A model generated the notes under the pieces. It searched no databases. It saw nothing but the letters and a program-made list of their open reading frames with translations, and had not been told where the DNA came from. 11,964 bases of DNA. Origin: Oligoflexia bacterium. GTDB taxonomy: Bacteria; Bdellovibrionota; UBA1018. Shown piece after piece: positions 1-6,667 of this stretch. A program made the position numbers and the translations under genes. Numbering within the stretch: position 1 is the first letter of the stretch; the number at the start of each line of letters is the position of its first letter. The stretch lies in assembly GCA_025352185.1 (NCBI GenBank), contig JANXTV010000517.1:1-11964 (forward strand), written 5' to 3'.

Positions 1-405
1 CAGACCTTCCGCCGCAAGCTTCGCTTTCAGCTGTTCAAACGCAATTTGCAGCGCACCGGCTCCGAGCGGTTCTATCTGGTCGATAATGAATTGGTAATTT
101 CCACGGGGGGCGTAAATCGACACTTTCCCGCGACAGAGAACTTGGAGCCCGTCCTTTAAATCAAATCCGAGACGCTTCTTCGCGCCGGCTCCGAATAGTG
201 CAGCCGAAATCGAAGCGCCCGAATCTTTCAGGGAAAAATAGAGATGACCCGAGGCCGCCGGACGGCAGTTCGATACTTCCCCTTGAACCCAGACATCGTG
301 GAATGCGGGTTCGAGTACTCCCTTAATGCGGGACGTGAGTTCAGTAACCGAAAAGTGTTTCGGCGTGTCTAAACTCTTAAAAAGCGGAAGCTCATCCTGA
401 TCCAT
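1..405 (-). CDS. xseA: Exodeoxyribonuclease VII large subunit, N-terminal part (cut by window edge)
   Basis: XseA is the large subunit of the cytoplasmic nuclease that, with XseB, degrades single-stranded DNA to short oligonucleotides. Only the first 135 codons are present; the reading frame is open to base 1. The protein begins MDQDELPLFKSLDTPKHFSV. It then shows the family's N-terminal OB-fold: a 'VWVQGEVSN' strand, 'SGHLYFSLKDSGASISAALF', 'VLCRGKVSIYAPRGNYQF' and 'EPLGAGALQIAFEQLKAKL'. These segments match the DNA-binding domain and the start of the catalytic region of XseA. The ATG lies inside the last codons of ctpA (14 bp overlap), with no convincing Shine-Dalgarno, so translation is probably coupled to ctpA. 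This start is preferred because the OB fold begins about 18 residues later and no other ATG fits. The catalytic C-terminal half is outside the window. Confidence 0.93.
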   Translation of the reverse strand, partial: MDQDELPLFKSLDTPKHFSVTELTSRIKGVLEPAFHDVWVQGEVSNCRPAASGHLYFSLKDSGASISAALFGAGAKKRLGFDLKDGLQVLCRGKVSIYAPRGNYQFIIDQIEPLGAGALQIAFEQLKAKLAAEGL

Positions 406-1768
406 TCTGAGAGGGAGCTTGTCCTACCTTTTTAAATAATTCAAACGACTTCAGGTAGTTCACGGCCTGTTTTACTTGTTCGTCTTCCTTCGGATTCAAA
501 CGATTAGGTTCTTCTTCCTTCGCCGCTTCTTTAGCGTCATTTTCTTCCGATTCGCCGCGTTCCGGATTCTTCAAATGTCGGCGCAGGTCTCGTTCTCGAA
601 AGGTCTCTCGGCGCTTTTTCGCGGCCGCGAGAACCTTTGGATCATAGTCATCGAGCAGAATATCCGGGGCAATTCCCTTTTCCTGGATGCTGCGTCCCGA
701 GGGCGTGTAGTAACGAGCGATCGTTAGCTTCATTCCCAGGTCATTTCCGAGGTCGACCACGGTTTGAACGGAGCCCTTTCCGAAAGTGGGTTGGCCCATC
801 ACGATTGCGCGGTGACTATCCTGGAGAGCGCCGGCCACGATTTCGGATGCGGAAGCCGATCCCGAATTAACGAGCACCACGACGGGAAGATCCTTCCGTG
901 CCCAACCCTTTTTCGCGTAGCGGACTTCCTTTTGGGCCGGATCACGACCGATCGTCGAAACGATTACGCCCTCGTCCATAAATAGCGAAGCAACGTCGAC
1001 AGCCTGGTCAAGGAGGCCCCCCGGATTCATCCGCAGATCAAAAACGAGTCCCTTTAATTTTGAAGTCTTCTCGAGCTTTTCGAGAGCGCGACGAATATCT
1101 CGGCCGGCATCTTCGCTAAAGCTTGCGAGGCGAACGTATCCGTAACCCGTGCCCAAGTCTTCCGAACGCACGGCTTGAATTTTAATCGTTTCACGCTTCA
1201 GTTTTACCTCGATCGCTTTTTCGCTCCCATCGCGTCCGAGGCTCATCGAAACGGCGTCGCCTTTTTTACCCCGCATTTTTGCGACTGCTTCGACGAGAGA
1301 CAAACCCTTCGTCGATTCCCCATTAATTTTTAAAATCCGATCGCCCGCCTTCACTCCCGCGCGCCAGGCGGGGGTATCTTCCATCGGGGCGACCACCACG
1401 ATCGAATCGTTTTTCATTCCGATTTCAATTCCGAGTCCGCCGAAGCGACCACTCGTATCGGTTTTCATCTCGCGGTAAATTTCGGCTCCGAGGAATGCCG
1501 AGTGCGGATCGAGCGTTTCCATCATGCCCTTAATCGCACCCTCCATCAGTTGCTTATCGCTTACTTCATCGACGTAGTTGGTCTGAATAAATTGGTAGAT
1601 TTTTTGGAAGAGTTCGAGATTTTCATATTTCTCACGGGAGAGTTTCTTCTCGGGCTTCTTTTCTTCCGATTTTTGCTCGAGCTTTTTCTCCCCTTTCTTT
1701 TCTTCGGCGTAGACGGACGACGAAAGGCAGAGTGAGACGAGCAGGAGCGACGAAAGAAAATGGACCAT
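392..1768 (-). CDS. ctpA: Carboxy-terminal processing serine protease, S41A (CtpA/Prc family)
   Basis: Periplasmic S41 protease of 458 aa that trims or degrades substrates from their C-termini; in several bacteria such enzymes control cell-wall hydrolases. A Sec signal peptide (residues 1-21, ending SSSVYA) is followed by a Lys/Glu-rich low-complexity stretch (about 22-44), then the N-terminal helical part with 'MMETLDPHSAFL' (82-93). A PDZ domain spans about 107-192, including 'GLGIEIG' and 'AGDRILKING'. The S41 catalytic core follows. 'NSGSASASEI' places the nucleophile at Ser306, and 'GKGSVQ' gives Lys331 and Gln335, the spacing (+25, +29) of the CtpB triad. The C-terminal tail (about 380-430) is highly charged. 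An in-frame ATG at 1885 would add 39 residues inside envC and bury the signal peptide, so 1768 is chosen, 19 bp after the envC stop. As last complete gene of the ftsEX operon it may act on division hydrolases or their activators (inference). Confidence 0.95.
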   Translation of the reverse strand: MVHFLSSLLLVSLCLSSSVYAEEKKGEKKLEQKSEEKKPEKKLSREKYENLELFQKIYQFIQTNYVDEVSDKQLMEGAIKGMMETLDPHSAFLGAEIYREMKTDTSGRFGGLGIEIGMKNDSIVVVAPMEDTPAWRAGVKAGDRILKINGESTKGLSLVEAVAKMRGKKGDAVSMSLGRDGSEKAIEVKLKRETIKIQAVRSEDLGTGYGYVRLASFSEDAGRDIRRALEKLEKTSKLKGLVFDLRMNPGGLLDQAVDVASLFMDEGVIVSTIGRDPAQKEVRYAKKGWARKDLPVVVLVNSGSASASEIVAGALQDSHRAIVMGQPTFGKGSVQTVVDLGNDLGMKLTIARYYTPSGRSIQEKGIAPDILLDDYDPKVLAAAKKRRETFRERDLRRHLKNPERGESEENDAKEAAKEEEPNRLNPKEDEQVKQAVNYLKSFELFKKVGQAPSQNGSG

Positions 1769-1787
1769 AGTCTCTAGGATAAGTGAC

Positions 1788-2972
1788 TTAGAGAGTTGCT
1801 GCAATCCATTGGAGAGGATCGACCGGAATGTTTCGTGCCCGAATTTCGAAGTAGACCGGATTTCCTGACGCATCGGATACGCCAATTTTCTCTCCCAGTG
1901 CGACCGACTCTCCCACCGATTTCGCTACGGAGCCCAGCCCACCGCAGATCGAATAGAAGTGGCTCCCGTGGTCGATGATCGCGAGGCGCCCGTAATTCGG
2001 AAGCTCCCCCGCATAGACTATTTTACCGGGTGAAATCGCTCGGATATCCGACGACTTCTCTGCCGCGATCTCGATTCCTTTCTTAAACACATTTAATCCC
2101 GAAGTCGCGTCGAACATCTTCCCGAAATGCGTCAGGACTTTCCCCCCCACGGGAAACGGGAGACGGCCTTTCGTGCGAGCGAATAACGAGTCTTCCATCA
2201 CGGCCATCGCCTTACTCGCCGCCCGCTCGGCACGAGTCGTTTCCTGCACTTCCATTCGCGCATTAAAATTATGGATCAGGTCCGAAACTTGGGCCTCCGC
2301 GAGCTTCAGTTTTCTCCAGCTTTCGAGCTGGGAAACTCGGTCATCGCGGTTCTTCTGGATAAGGTCGAGTTGGAGTTGACGGTTTAATTCGAGAATTCCT
2401 TCACTCTCGGCCATCTCGTGCACCATGGCCTCGAGTTCACCCCGTTCCGCCGCGATCCGAGCTTCCAGACGATCGGCGTCTTCGAGATCGGCCCGGAGCG
2501 CGTCGATTTCGCGTACCCCTTGCTGAACCATCCGGCGAATCATGTGGGCTTTCGGTTGGTCGATTTTTTCACTTTCGATCGCTGCTTTCGAACTAGGAAG
2601 GGACTGATCTCCCAGCGATAGGTCCCGGAGCGCCTTTCGAATGGAATCGCGTTCGATCTTCACCCGCTCATGAATCACTCCGCGACGCGACTCGAGGTCT
2701 CGCACCGTATCTTCGAGCTCGCGAATGCGTGTAGAACCCAGGGTCCGTTCTTCTTTCTGAAGGCGAATGAGGTCCTGAATTTTTCCGAGATTTTCTTTAG
2801 CCTGTTTATTCTTTCGGAGCGCATCGATTAACCCCTGCTCTAAACCCACGACTTCGGTTCGTACTTTCGAAAGGCGATCGCCTAGCGAAGAAGTAGGAAT
2901 CACTCCCCCTTTCGGGATCGAAGCGAGCGCGGAGGCGCTGAAGAGTACCAAGAATAATACTCCCATTCTCAT
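1788..2972 (-). CDS. envC: EnvC-like murein hydrolase activator: coiled coil plus degenerate LytM/M23 domain
   Basis: Periplasmic protein of 394 aa that probably relays FtsEX ATPase activity to N-acetylmuramoyl-L-alanine amidases at the septum. A short signal peptide (1-17, ending SASALA) is followed by long coiled-coil segments (about 30-115 and 140-260, rich in E, R, L and K). A C-terminal LytM domain begins at 'GRLPFPVGGKVLTHFG' (269-284). All four usual zinc-ligand positions of active M23 enzymes look replaced: HxGID is 'KKGIE' (Lys297, Glu301), the Y-x-HL segment is 'YSICGGL' (Gly345), and HFE is 'YFE' (Tyr374). The domain should therefore bind or activate a partner rather than cut peptidoglycan, as in EnvC. 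The start is the ATG that overlaps the ftsX stop (ATGA); an upstream in-frame ATG at 3122 would place 50 residues inside ftsX ahead of the signal peptide. A second ATG lies two codons downstream. EnvC is the closest role by context; identity is inferred from architecture. Confidence 0.9.
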   Translation of the reverse strand: MRMGVLFLVLFSASALASIPKGGVIPTSSLGDRLSKVRTEVVGLEQGLIDALRKNKQAKENLGKIQDLIRLQKEERTLGSTRIRELEDTVRDLESRRGVIHERVKIERDSIRKALRDLSLGDQSLPSSKAAIESEKIDQPKAHMIRRMVQQGVREIDALRADLEDADRLEARIAAERGELEAMVHEMAESEGILELNRQLQLDLIQKNRDDRVSQLESWRKLKLAEAQVSDLIHNFNARMEVQETTRAERAASKAMAVMEDSLFARTKGRLPFPVGGKVLTHFGKMFDATSGLNVFKKGIEIAAEKSSDIRAISPGKIVYAGELPNYGRLAIIDHGSHFYSICGGLGSVAKSVGESVALGEKIGVSDASGNPVYFEIRARNIPVDPLQWIAATL

Positions 2973-3838
2973 CGGGTCGGCATCCCCGCGCCCGGAGAGA
3001 AAAGAAATGCAAGGACGCCAATCGCAAGGCCGAGTGCGAAGAGGGCGACGACCGGGGGCTGTCCGACCGAACCCATTCCTTGCAGAAAAGGTGAAAGTGA
3101 AGCCATTTTTGCCGAGAACCAAGGATTTAACTTATAGAAGAGCCCGGCGGAAACGAGTCCCGCGCCTCCGGCGAGAAGCACCGGATTCAGGCGCGCCGGA
3201 AACCGAGCCTGATTCACGCTGCCACCCATCTGGGCGACGATGAGTTCGGCGTCCTGGAATATGGATGCATTCAGGCGGCCGAGTAGAGTGAGGATGGCCA
3301 CCATGCCGAGGAGGATCGCGGCGAACAGGGCCCGGCTGAGCCATTCGATCGCCAGTAGATTTTCGAGAATTGGCTTAAAACGTTTCGCCGAATAAGCGAC
3401 GGCTTCGACTCCCGGAATTTCGCGAAGCTTCTCGATCATTTTTTCAGTGAGCGTACCCCTCAACGAAAAGAATTTTGGCGTGACCCAGTCCTTTTCGGCC
3501 CCGAGCGCCGCCACTTCCTTTACGAGCTCGGGCTGGGTCGCCTGAATCGATTCGAGGAACGCATCTGAATCAACGAAGTCGACGGACACGGCGCTCGAAC
3601 CGAGGGAAAGATTAATTTGGTCCCGAATGGGCGTGAGGTGACTCGCTTCGAGCGCCGGATCGAGAAAAACGCTTGCGACGTGATCCCCTTCGAGCCGATG
3701 CCGGAGCTCCGGCAGACTGATGGCCAGCGACCCGAAAAATCCGGCGAGGAGAAGCATCGTGGCGAGGGTTAGAAACGTAAGGAACTGACTGAGGGGCTGC
3801 AGTTTCCAAGGCCGGAGCGCTAACTTTAGAGCGAACAT
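2969..3838 (-). CDS. ftsX: Cell division ABC transporter permease-like protein FtsX
   Basis: Membrane subunit (289 aa) of the FtsEX complex, which does not transport a solute but passes ATP-driven conformational change to a periplasmic hydrolase activator. Topology fits FtsX: a cytoplasmic N-terminus (MFALKLALRPWKLQPLSQFL), a first membrane segment at about 19-42, then a periplasmic domain of about 120 residues. That domain includes 'VASVFLDPALE' and 'REIPGVEAVAYSAKRFKPIL', the conserved end of the extracellular loop. Three further membrane segments follow at about 166-188, 218-236 and 262-281. 'ASIFQDAELIVAQMGGS' is the typical FtsX coupling segment. A perfect AGGAGG lies 4 nt before the ATG, inside the ftsE coding sequence. 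The gene overlaps ftsE by 13 bp and envC by an ATGA junction, as expected for subunits made together. Length is close to that of the family. Confidence 0.95.
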   Translation of the reverse strand: MFALKLALRPWKLQPLSQFLTFLTLATMLLLAGFFGSLAISLPELRHRLEGDHVASVFLDPALEASHLTPIRDQINLSLGSSAVSVDFVDSDAFLESIQATQPELVKEVAALGAEKDWVTPKFFSLRGTLTEKMIEKLREIPGVEAVAYSAKRFKPILENLLAIEWLSRALFAAILLGMVAILTLLGRLNASIFQDAELIVAQMGGSVNQARFPARLNPVLLAGGAGLVSAGLFYKLNPWFSAKMASLSPFLQGMGSVGQPPVVALFALGLAIGVLAFLFSPGAGMPTR

Positions 3839-4506
3839 AGCGCCTCCTCGATCATGATTTTTCCGTGACTGAGAATCGCGCAGCGCTTGCGGAGTTTCCG
3901 AACGATCTCACGGTCATGGGTGGCGAGGACCATGGTAGTTCCCGAAATATTCGCCCGCTGCAGGAGGTCCATCACATTCCAAGTATTTTGGAAATCCTGG
4001 GCTCCGGTAGGTTCATCGGCGATGAGGAGTTCGGGCCCCCGGGCGAGTGCCCGGGCAATCGCCACTCGCTGTGCCTCGCCTCCGGAAAGTTTACTCGCGG
4101 GTGTGTCGCGAAGATTCATGAGCGAAAGTCGGTCGAGGAGTTCGTAAATTTTCGAGCGAACTTCGGCGCGAAGGACGCGCGAACCCGCGAGCGAAACCCC
4201 GAGGGCTACGTTTTCGAAAACGCTAAAATCAGAAATAAGTCGGACGTTTTGCGGAACGTAGCCGATCGACCGACGAATCGCCTGGAGGGTCGATCCATTC
4301 ACCTTCGCCAGATCGTAACCAAATAAGGAGAGTGAACCCTCGCTCGGAAGTTCTTCCGTCGCTAACATTCGAAGTAAGGTCGATTTACCCGCCCCCGTGC
4401 CGCCCAGCACATAGACGAACTCACCTTTTTTTAATGTGAGTGAAATTTGGTCGAGTACTTTTTTTCGCTCTGTATATCCCTTAGAGAGCATTTGAAGCTG
4501 AATCAT
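3826..4506 (-). CDS. ftsE: Cell division ATP-binding protein FtsE
   Basis: Cytoplasmic ABC ATPase (226 aa) that pairs with FtsX at the divisome. Every ABC motif is intact: Walker A 'GGTGAGKST' (35-43), Q-loop 'VPQN' (Gln86), signature 'LSGGEAQR' (140-147), Walker B 'LLIADEPT' (160-167) with catalytic Glu165, and the H-loop His197 in 'ATHDRE'. The size is that of FtsE, without the extra domains of importer ATPases, and the immediately following ftsX settles the assignment over LolD/MacB-type paralogues. This is the first gene of the minus-strand operon. A purine-rich GGGGGA six nucleotides before the ATG is a fair ribosome binding site. Downstream genes overlap or nearly touch, so the whole set down to xseA is probably one transcript. 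Confidence 0.96.
   Translation of the reverse strand: MIQLQMLSKGYTERKKVLDQISLTLKKGEFVYVLGGTGAGKSTLLRMLATEELPSEGSLSLFGYDLAKVNGSTLQAIRRSIGYVPQNVRLISDFSVFENVALGVSLAGSRVLRAEVRSKIYELLDRLSLMNLRDTPASKLSGGEAQRVAIARALARGPELLIADEPTGAQDFQNTWNVMDLLQRANISGTTMVLATHDREIVRKLRKRCAILSHGKIMIEEALCSL
3843..3848 (-). promoter_or_regulatory. Strong Shine-Dalgarno of ftsX inside ftsE
   Basis: On the minus strand AGGAGG occurs 4 nt before the ftsX ATG, within the last codons of ftsE. It is the cleanest Shine-Dalgarno in the window and fixes the ftsX start. Because ribosomes finishing ftsE pass over it, the two subunits are probably made in a coupled fashion. Confidence 0.75.
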
Positions 4507-4617
4507 CCTGATTCCCCCGGCAAAAGTTTACCATACATCCACACGAGTCTAGGCCGCCATTTACTTGACGGCGACTTGGATTGCCTGGACCCCTGAGATT
4601 CGTAATACTGGGAGTTC
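4507..4617. promoter_or_regulatory. Divergent promoter region between the ftsE operon and the CPBP-tol operon
   Basis: This 111 bp gap is the only divergent junction in the window and must hold promoters for both operons unless transcription starts inside genes. For ftsE (minus strand) there is an extended -10-like TGGTAAACT (TAAACT at 4525-4530) with TAGACT 15 bp further upstream (4546-4551). GGGGGA at 4513-4518 could be the ribosome binding site. For the plus strand, TAATAC at 4603-4608 has TTGCCT (4581-4586) 16 bp before it, but this would start transcription only a few bases before the ATG at 4618. These matches are weak and by eye. No clear operator palindrome was seen. Confidence 0.4.
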
Positions 4618-5514
4618 ATGCGTCGCGCGCTCATCCTCGCCCTCTCCTACCTCGGTTGGAACTCCGCCTTTCGGCTGATTATCCTTTCGCTCGTCGTTTA
4701 CTTCATGGCGCGGTCGGGATCCCCGTTTCCCGAGATCTCCGAAACCACGAATAAAAACCAAATCTTAGTCGTGGGCATCGGCTGCCTTGGTTTCCTATTC
4801 CTCCTCACACAAATGAACCCCATCGCAACGGTCTCCCGTACCGAAATCATCACGGGAAACCTCGTAGAGACCCAACTTTACCCCGCGTTTCTGCGCGGGG
4901 CGGTCGTCGCGTGCCTCTTCGTCTTCGTCGGACTGGTCTGCGGGTATTACCGTTACGTTGGATTCTTCGTCCAAAGTGATTCACCCGCACTCGCCGCGTT
5001 CGGGCTCCTCTTCCGGGCGATTTCAATTTTACTCATGGTTTATATCGACGAGTTTGTTTTTCGCGGACGATTCATGACCCACCTCCGAGATCATGCCCAC
5101 CCGATCCGGACCGTACTCCTGGGTGCACTTTTTTACGCGCTTTCGAAGCAGATGCTCTTTCACTTGGGGTTTGCCCACCTCCTAACGCTAGGTCTCCTCG
5201 GAACCGCGCTTTCGTTGCGTGCGTACCTCCACCGCGGTTTCGCCGAAGGAGCCGGGCTCCTAGCGGGATTTTTAATCATCGCGCATTGCGCATTTAGCCT
5301 GCCTATCTTCGGAAACGAAGCGCAGGGAATTATTCTCCTCCGTTACGATATCCAACTCGACATCGACGCTCCCACGATCCGATTTTTGACTGGGGGACTC
5401 GGGGGTCCGCTCAGCAGCGTGGCATTTCAGGCCATCCTCCTCTTCGATATTCTGTTGAACGCATTTCGCGCGAAGAAATCGCTTTGGTCGCCCCGCAGCG
5501 CAGCGGTAAGATAA
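4618..5514 (+). CDS. CPBP-family (CAAX protease/Abi-like) integral membrane protein with incomplete catalytic motifs
   Basis: Multi-pass inner-membrane protein of 298 aa, with hydrophobic segments at about 12-30, 48-66, 92-112, 126-143, 166-182, 185-200, 212-230 and 265-282. 'IDEFVFRGRFMTHL' (143-156) matches motif 1 (EExxxRG) of the CPBP intramembrane glutamyl protease family, with Asp144 for the first Glu, and Glu145 and Arg149 kept. The usual second motif FxxxH appears as FYALS (172-176), without its histidine. The third, HxxxN, appears as HCAFS (223-227), with Ser for Asn. It may therefore be a divergent protease using other histidines (His182, His187) or a non-catalytic relative. It stands 6 bp before tolQ and is presumably co-transcribed with the tol genes. 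The start is the first ATG; GGGAG lies only 3 nt upstream, which is unusually close. Its substrate is unknown; an immunity-type role has no support here. Confidence 0.7.
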   Translation: MRRALILALSYLGWNSAFRLIILSLVVYFMARSGSPFPEISETTNKNQILVVGIGCLGFLFLLTQMNPIATVSRTEIITGNLVETQLYPAFLRGAVVACLFVFVGLVCGYYRYVGFFVQSDSPALAAFGLLFRAISILLMVYIDEFVFRGRFMTHLRDHAHPIRTVLLGALFYALSKQMLFHLGFAHLLTLGLLGTALSLRAYLHRGFAEGAGLLAGFLIIAHCAFSLPIFGNEAQGIILLRYDIQLDIDAPTIRFLTGGLGGPLSSVAFQAILLFDILLNAFRAKKSLWSPRSAAVR

Positions 5515-5520
5515 AGCTCT

Positions 5521-6243
5521 ATGCAAAGCACCGTTCCACACGCTTCCTCTCTGAGTCTGATCGATCTCGTCCTGAGCGCTGGACTCATGGGGAAACTCGT
5601 TCTCCTCCTTCTGCTCGCGATTTCAGTTTTCTGCTGGACCGTTATTTTTGCGAAATGGAAATCTCTAAAGGCGGCCCAACACGGAAACACGCATTTCCTC
5701 GAATTTTTCTGGCAGTCGAAAAGCATGGACGATATTTTTCTCAGCGTCGACCAATACGCAAAATCCCCGATCGCGGCGGTGTTTCGCTCGGGAATGAAAG
5801 AACTGCGGAAACTACCCGGAACTTCGGATCCCGCTTTCGTCGGTCTCGAAGTCGAGAACGTCGGACGCTCCCTTTCGCGGGCGTCGAACGATGAAGTCGC
5901 GATCCTCGAAAAAAATATAACTTGGCTCGCGACCACCGCCAGCGCCGCACCCTTTATCGGACTTTTCGGGACGGTTTGGGGCATCATGACGTCCTTCCAA
6001 CGGATCGGCGCTTCGGGCGCGGCCAGTCTCGCCGTCGTTGCGCCCGGGATTTCTGAAGCCCTGATTGCCACCGCCGCCGGCATCGGCGCCGCTATTCCCG
6101 CCGCGATTTTCTATAATTTCTTCCTGAACCAAATTAAGCGCGTTGCGCTCGATATTGACGGATTTAACCAGGACTTTTTAAATATCGTTCGGCGCAGCCA
6201 GCTTCAGTCGCGTGACCGGAGTGCTCCGGCACGGGAGGTCTAG
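5521..6243 (+). CDS. tolQ: Tol-Pal system proton-channel subunit TolQ (MotA/TolQ/ExbB family)
   Basis: Inner-membrane stator protein (240 aa) that, with TolR, uses the proton motive force to drive TolA during outer-membrane constriction. A first membrane helix lies at about 22-44 (after SLSLIDLVLSAGLMGK), then a large cytoplasmic loop. The conserved core follows: 'LATTASAAPFIGLFGTVWGI' (136-155), 'MTSFQRIG', 'APGISEALIATAAGIGAAIP' (174-193) and 'AIFYNFFLNQ' with two more helices. The 'GLFGTVWGIM' and 'ISEALIATAAG' segments are TolQ/ExbB hallmarks, and the tolR, tolA and tolB genes that follow favour TolQ over ExbB. The start is 6 bp after the CPBP stop; the upstream purine stretch (TAAGATAAAG) is a weak ribosome site, suggesting coupling. 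Confidence 0.95.
   Translation: MQSTVPHASSLSLIDLVLSAGLMGKLVLLLLLAISVFCWTVIFAKWKSLKAAQHGNTHFLEFFWQSKSMDDIFLSVDQYAKSPIAAVFRSGMKELRKLPGTSDPAFVGLEVENVGRSLSRASNDEVAILEKNITWLATTASAAPFIGLFGTVWGIMTSFQRIGASGAASLAVVAPGISEALIATAAGIGAAIPAAIFYNFFLNQIKRVALDIDGFNQDFLNIVRRSQLQSRDRSAPAREV
6233..6238 (+). promoter_or_regulatory. Shine-Dalgarno that fixes the tolR start
   Basis: GGGAGG lies 6 nt before the ATG at 6245 and inside the last codons of tolQ. It supports that start over an in-frame ATG at 6212, which has no such site and would add 11 residues rich in Arg within tolQ. Confidence 0.7.
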
Positions 6244-6244
6244 G

Positions 6245-6667
6245 ATGGGATTCCAGCCGAATAAGACGCACACCGCCCTCTCGGAAATTAACGTCACTCC
6301 ACTCGTAGACGTCATGCTCGTCCTTTTAATTGTTTTCATGATTTCGGCTCCGCTCATGCAACAGGGAATTCAAGTCGACCTTCCGAAAGCAAATGCCCCG
6401 AGTATGAATGAGATTCCAGATCAGATGGTACTCGTCGTCGATAAATCGAAACGGGTACTTCTGAACGGCAATGCCATCGTGGAAGGAACTTTGCGGACAC
6501 GTCTCGCAGCGATCGCAAAAGCAAAACCTGAGATTCAAATCTTTATTCAGGGAGATCAGGGCATCGCTTACGGCTTCATCGCCCAGGTGATGGCCGAAGT
6601 GAAACAGGCCGGGATAACCCGAGTGGGTCTCGTAACCGAACCTGCGGATCCGAACGCACGACTCTAA
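6245..6667 (+). CDS. tolR: Tol-Pal system subunit TolR (ExbD/TolR family)
   Basis: Single-pass inner-membrane protein (140 aa) that completes the TolQR proton motor; its periplasmic domain contacts peptidoglycan and regulates the stator. The N-terminus 'ALSEINVTPLVDVMLVLL' (11-28) is the family signature, with the membrane aspartate (Asp22) that carries protons. The helix ends near 'SAPLMQQGIQVDLPKA' (34-49). The periplasmic domain has the ExbD/TolR fold segments 'ILDK-like' VLVVDKSKRVLLNG and 'IFIQGDQGIAYGFIAQVMAE', followed by 'GITRVGLVTEP'. The length is normal. It begins 1 bp after the tolQ stop and ends overlapping the tolA ATG by one base (TAATG), so all three are translationally linked. 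Confidence 0.95.
   Translation: MGFQPNKTHTALSEINVTPLVDVMLVLLIVFMISAPLMQQGIQVDLPKANAPSMNEIPDQMVLVVDKSKRVLLNGNAIVEGTLRTRLAAIAKAKPEIQIFIQGDQGIAYGFIAQVMAEVKQAGITRVGLVTEPADPNARL

Noticed and set aside
1769..1885. N-terminal extension of CtpA by 39 residues from an ATG at 1885
   Set aside because: It lies inside envC and would put a non-secretory stretch before a clear signal peptide.
2973..3122. N-terminal extension of the EnvC-like protein by 50 residues
   Set aside because: It lies inside ftsX, is Arg-rich shadow sequence, and precedes a good signal peptide that starts at the ATGA junction.
4565..4570. TTGACG as -35 box of the CPBP gene
   Set aside because: The nearest -10-like TAATAC starts 32 bp further on, too far for a sigma-70 type promoter.
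5427..6083. 218-residue open frame on the minus strand across tolQ
   Set aside because: Antisense shadow of tolQ and the end of the CPBP gene; Arg/Ser-rich, with no recognisable domain.
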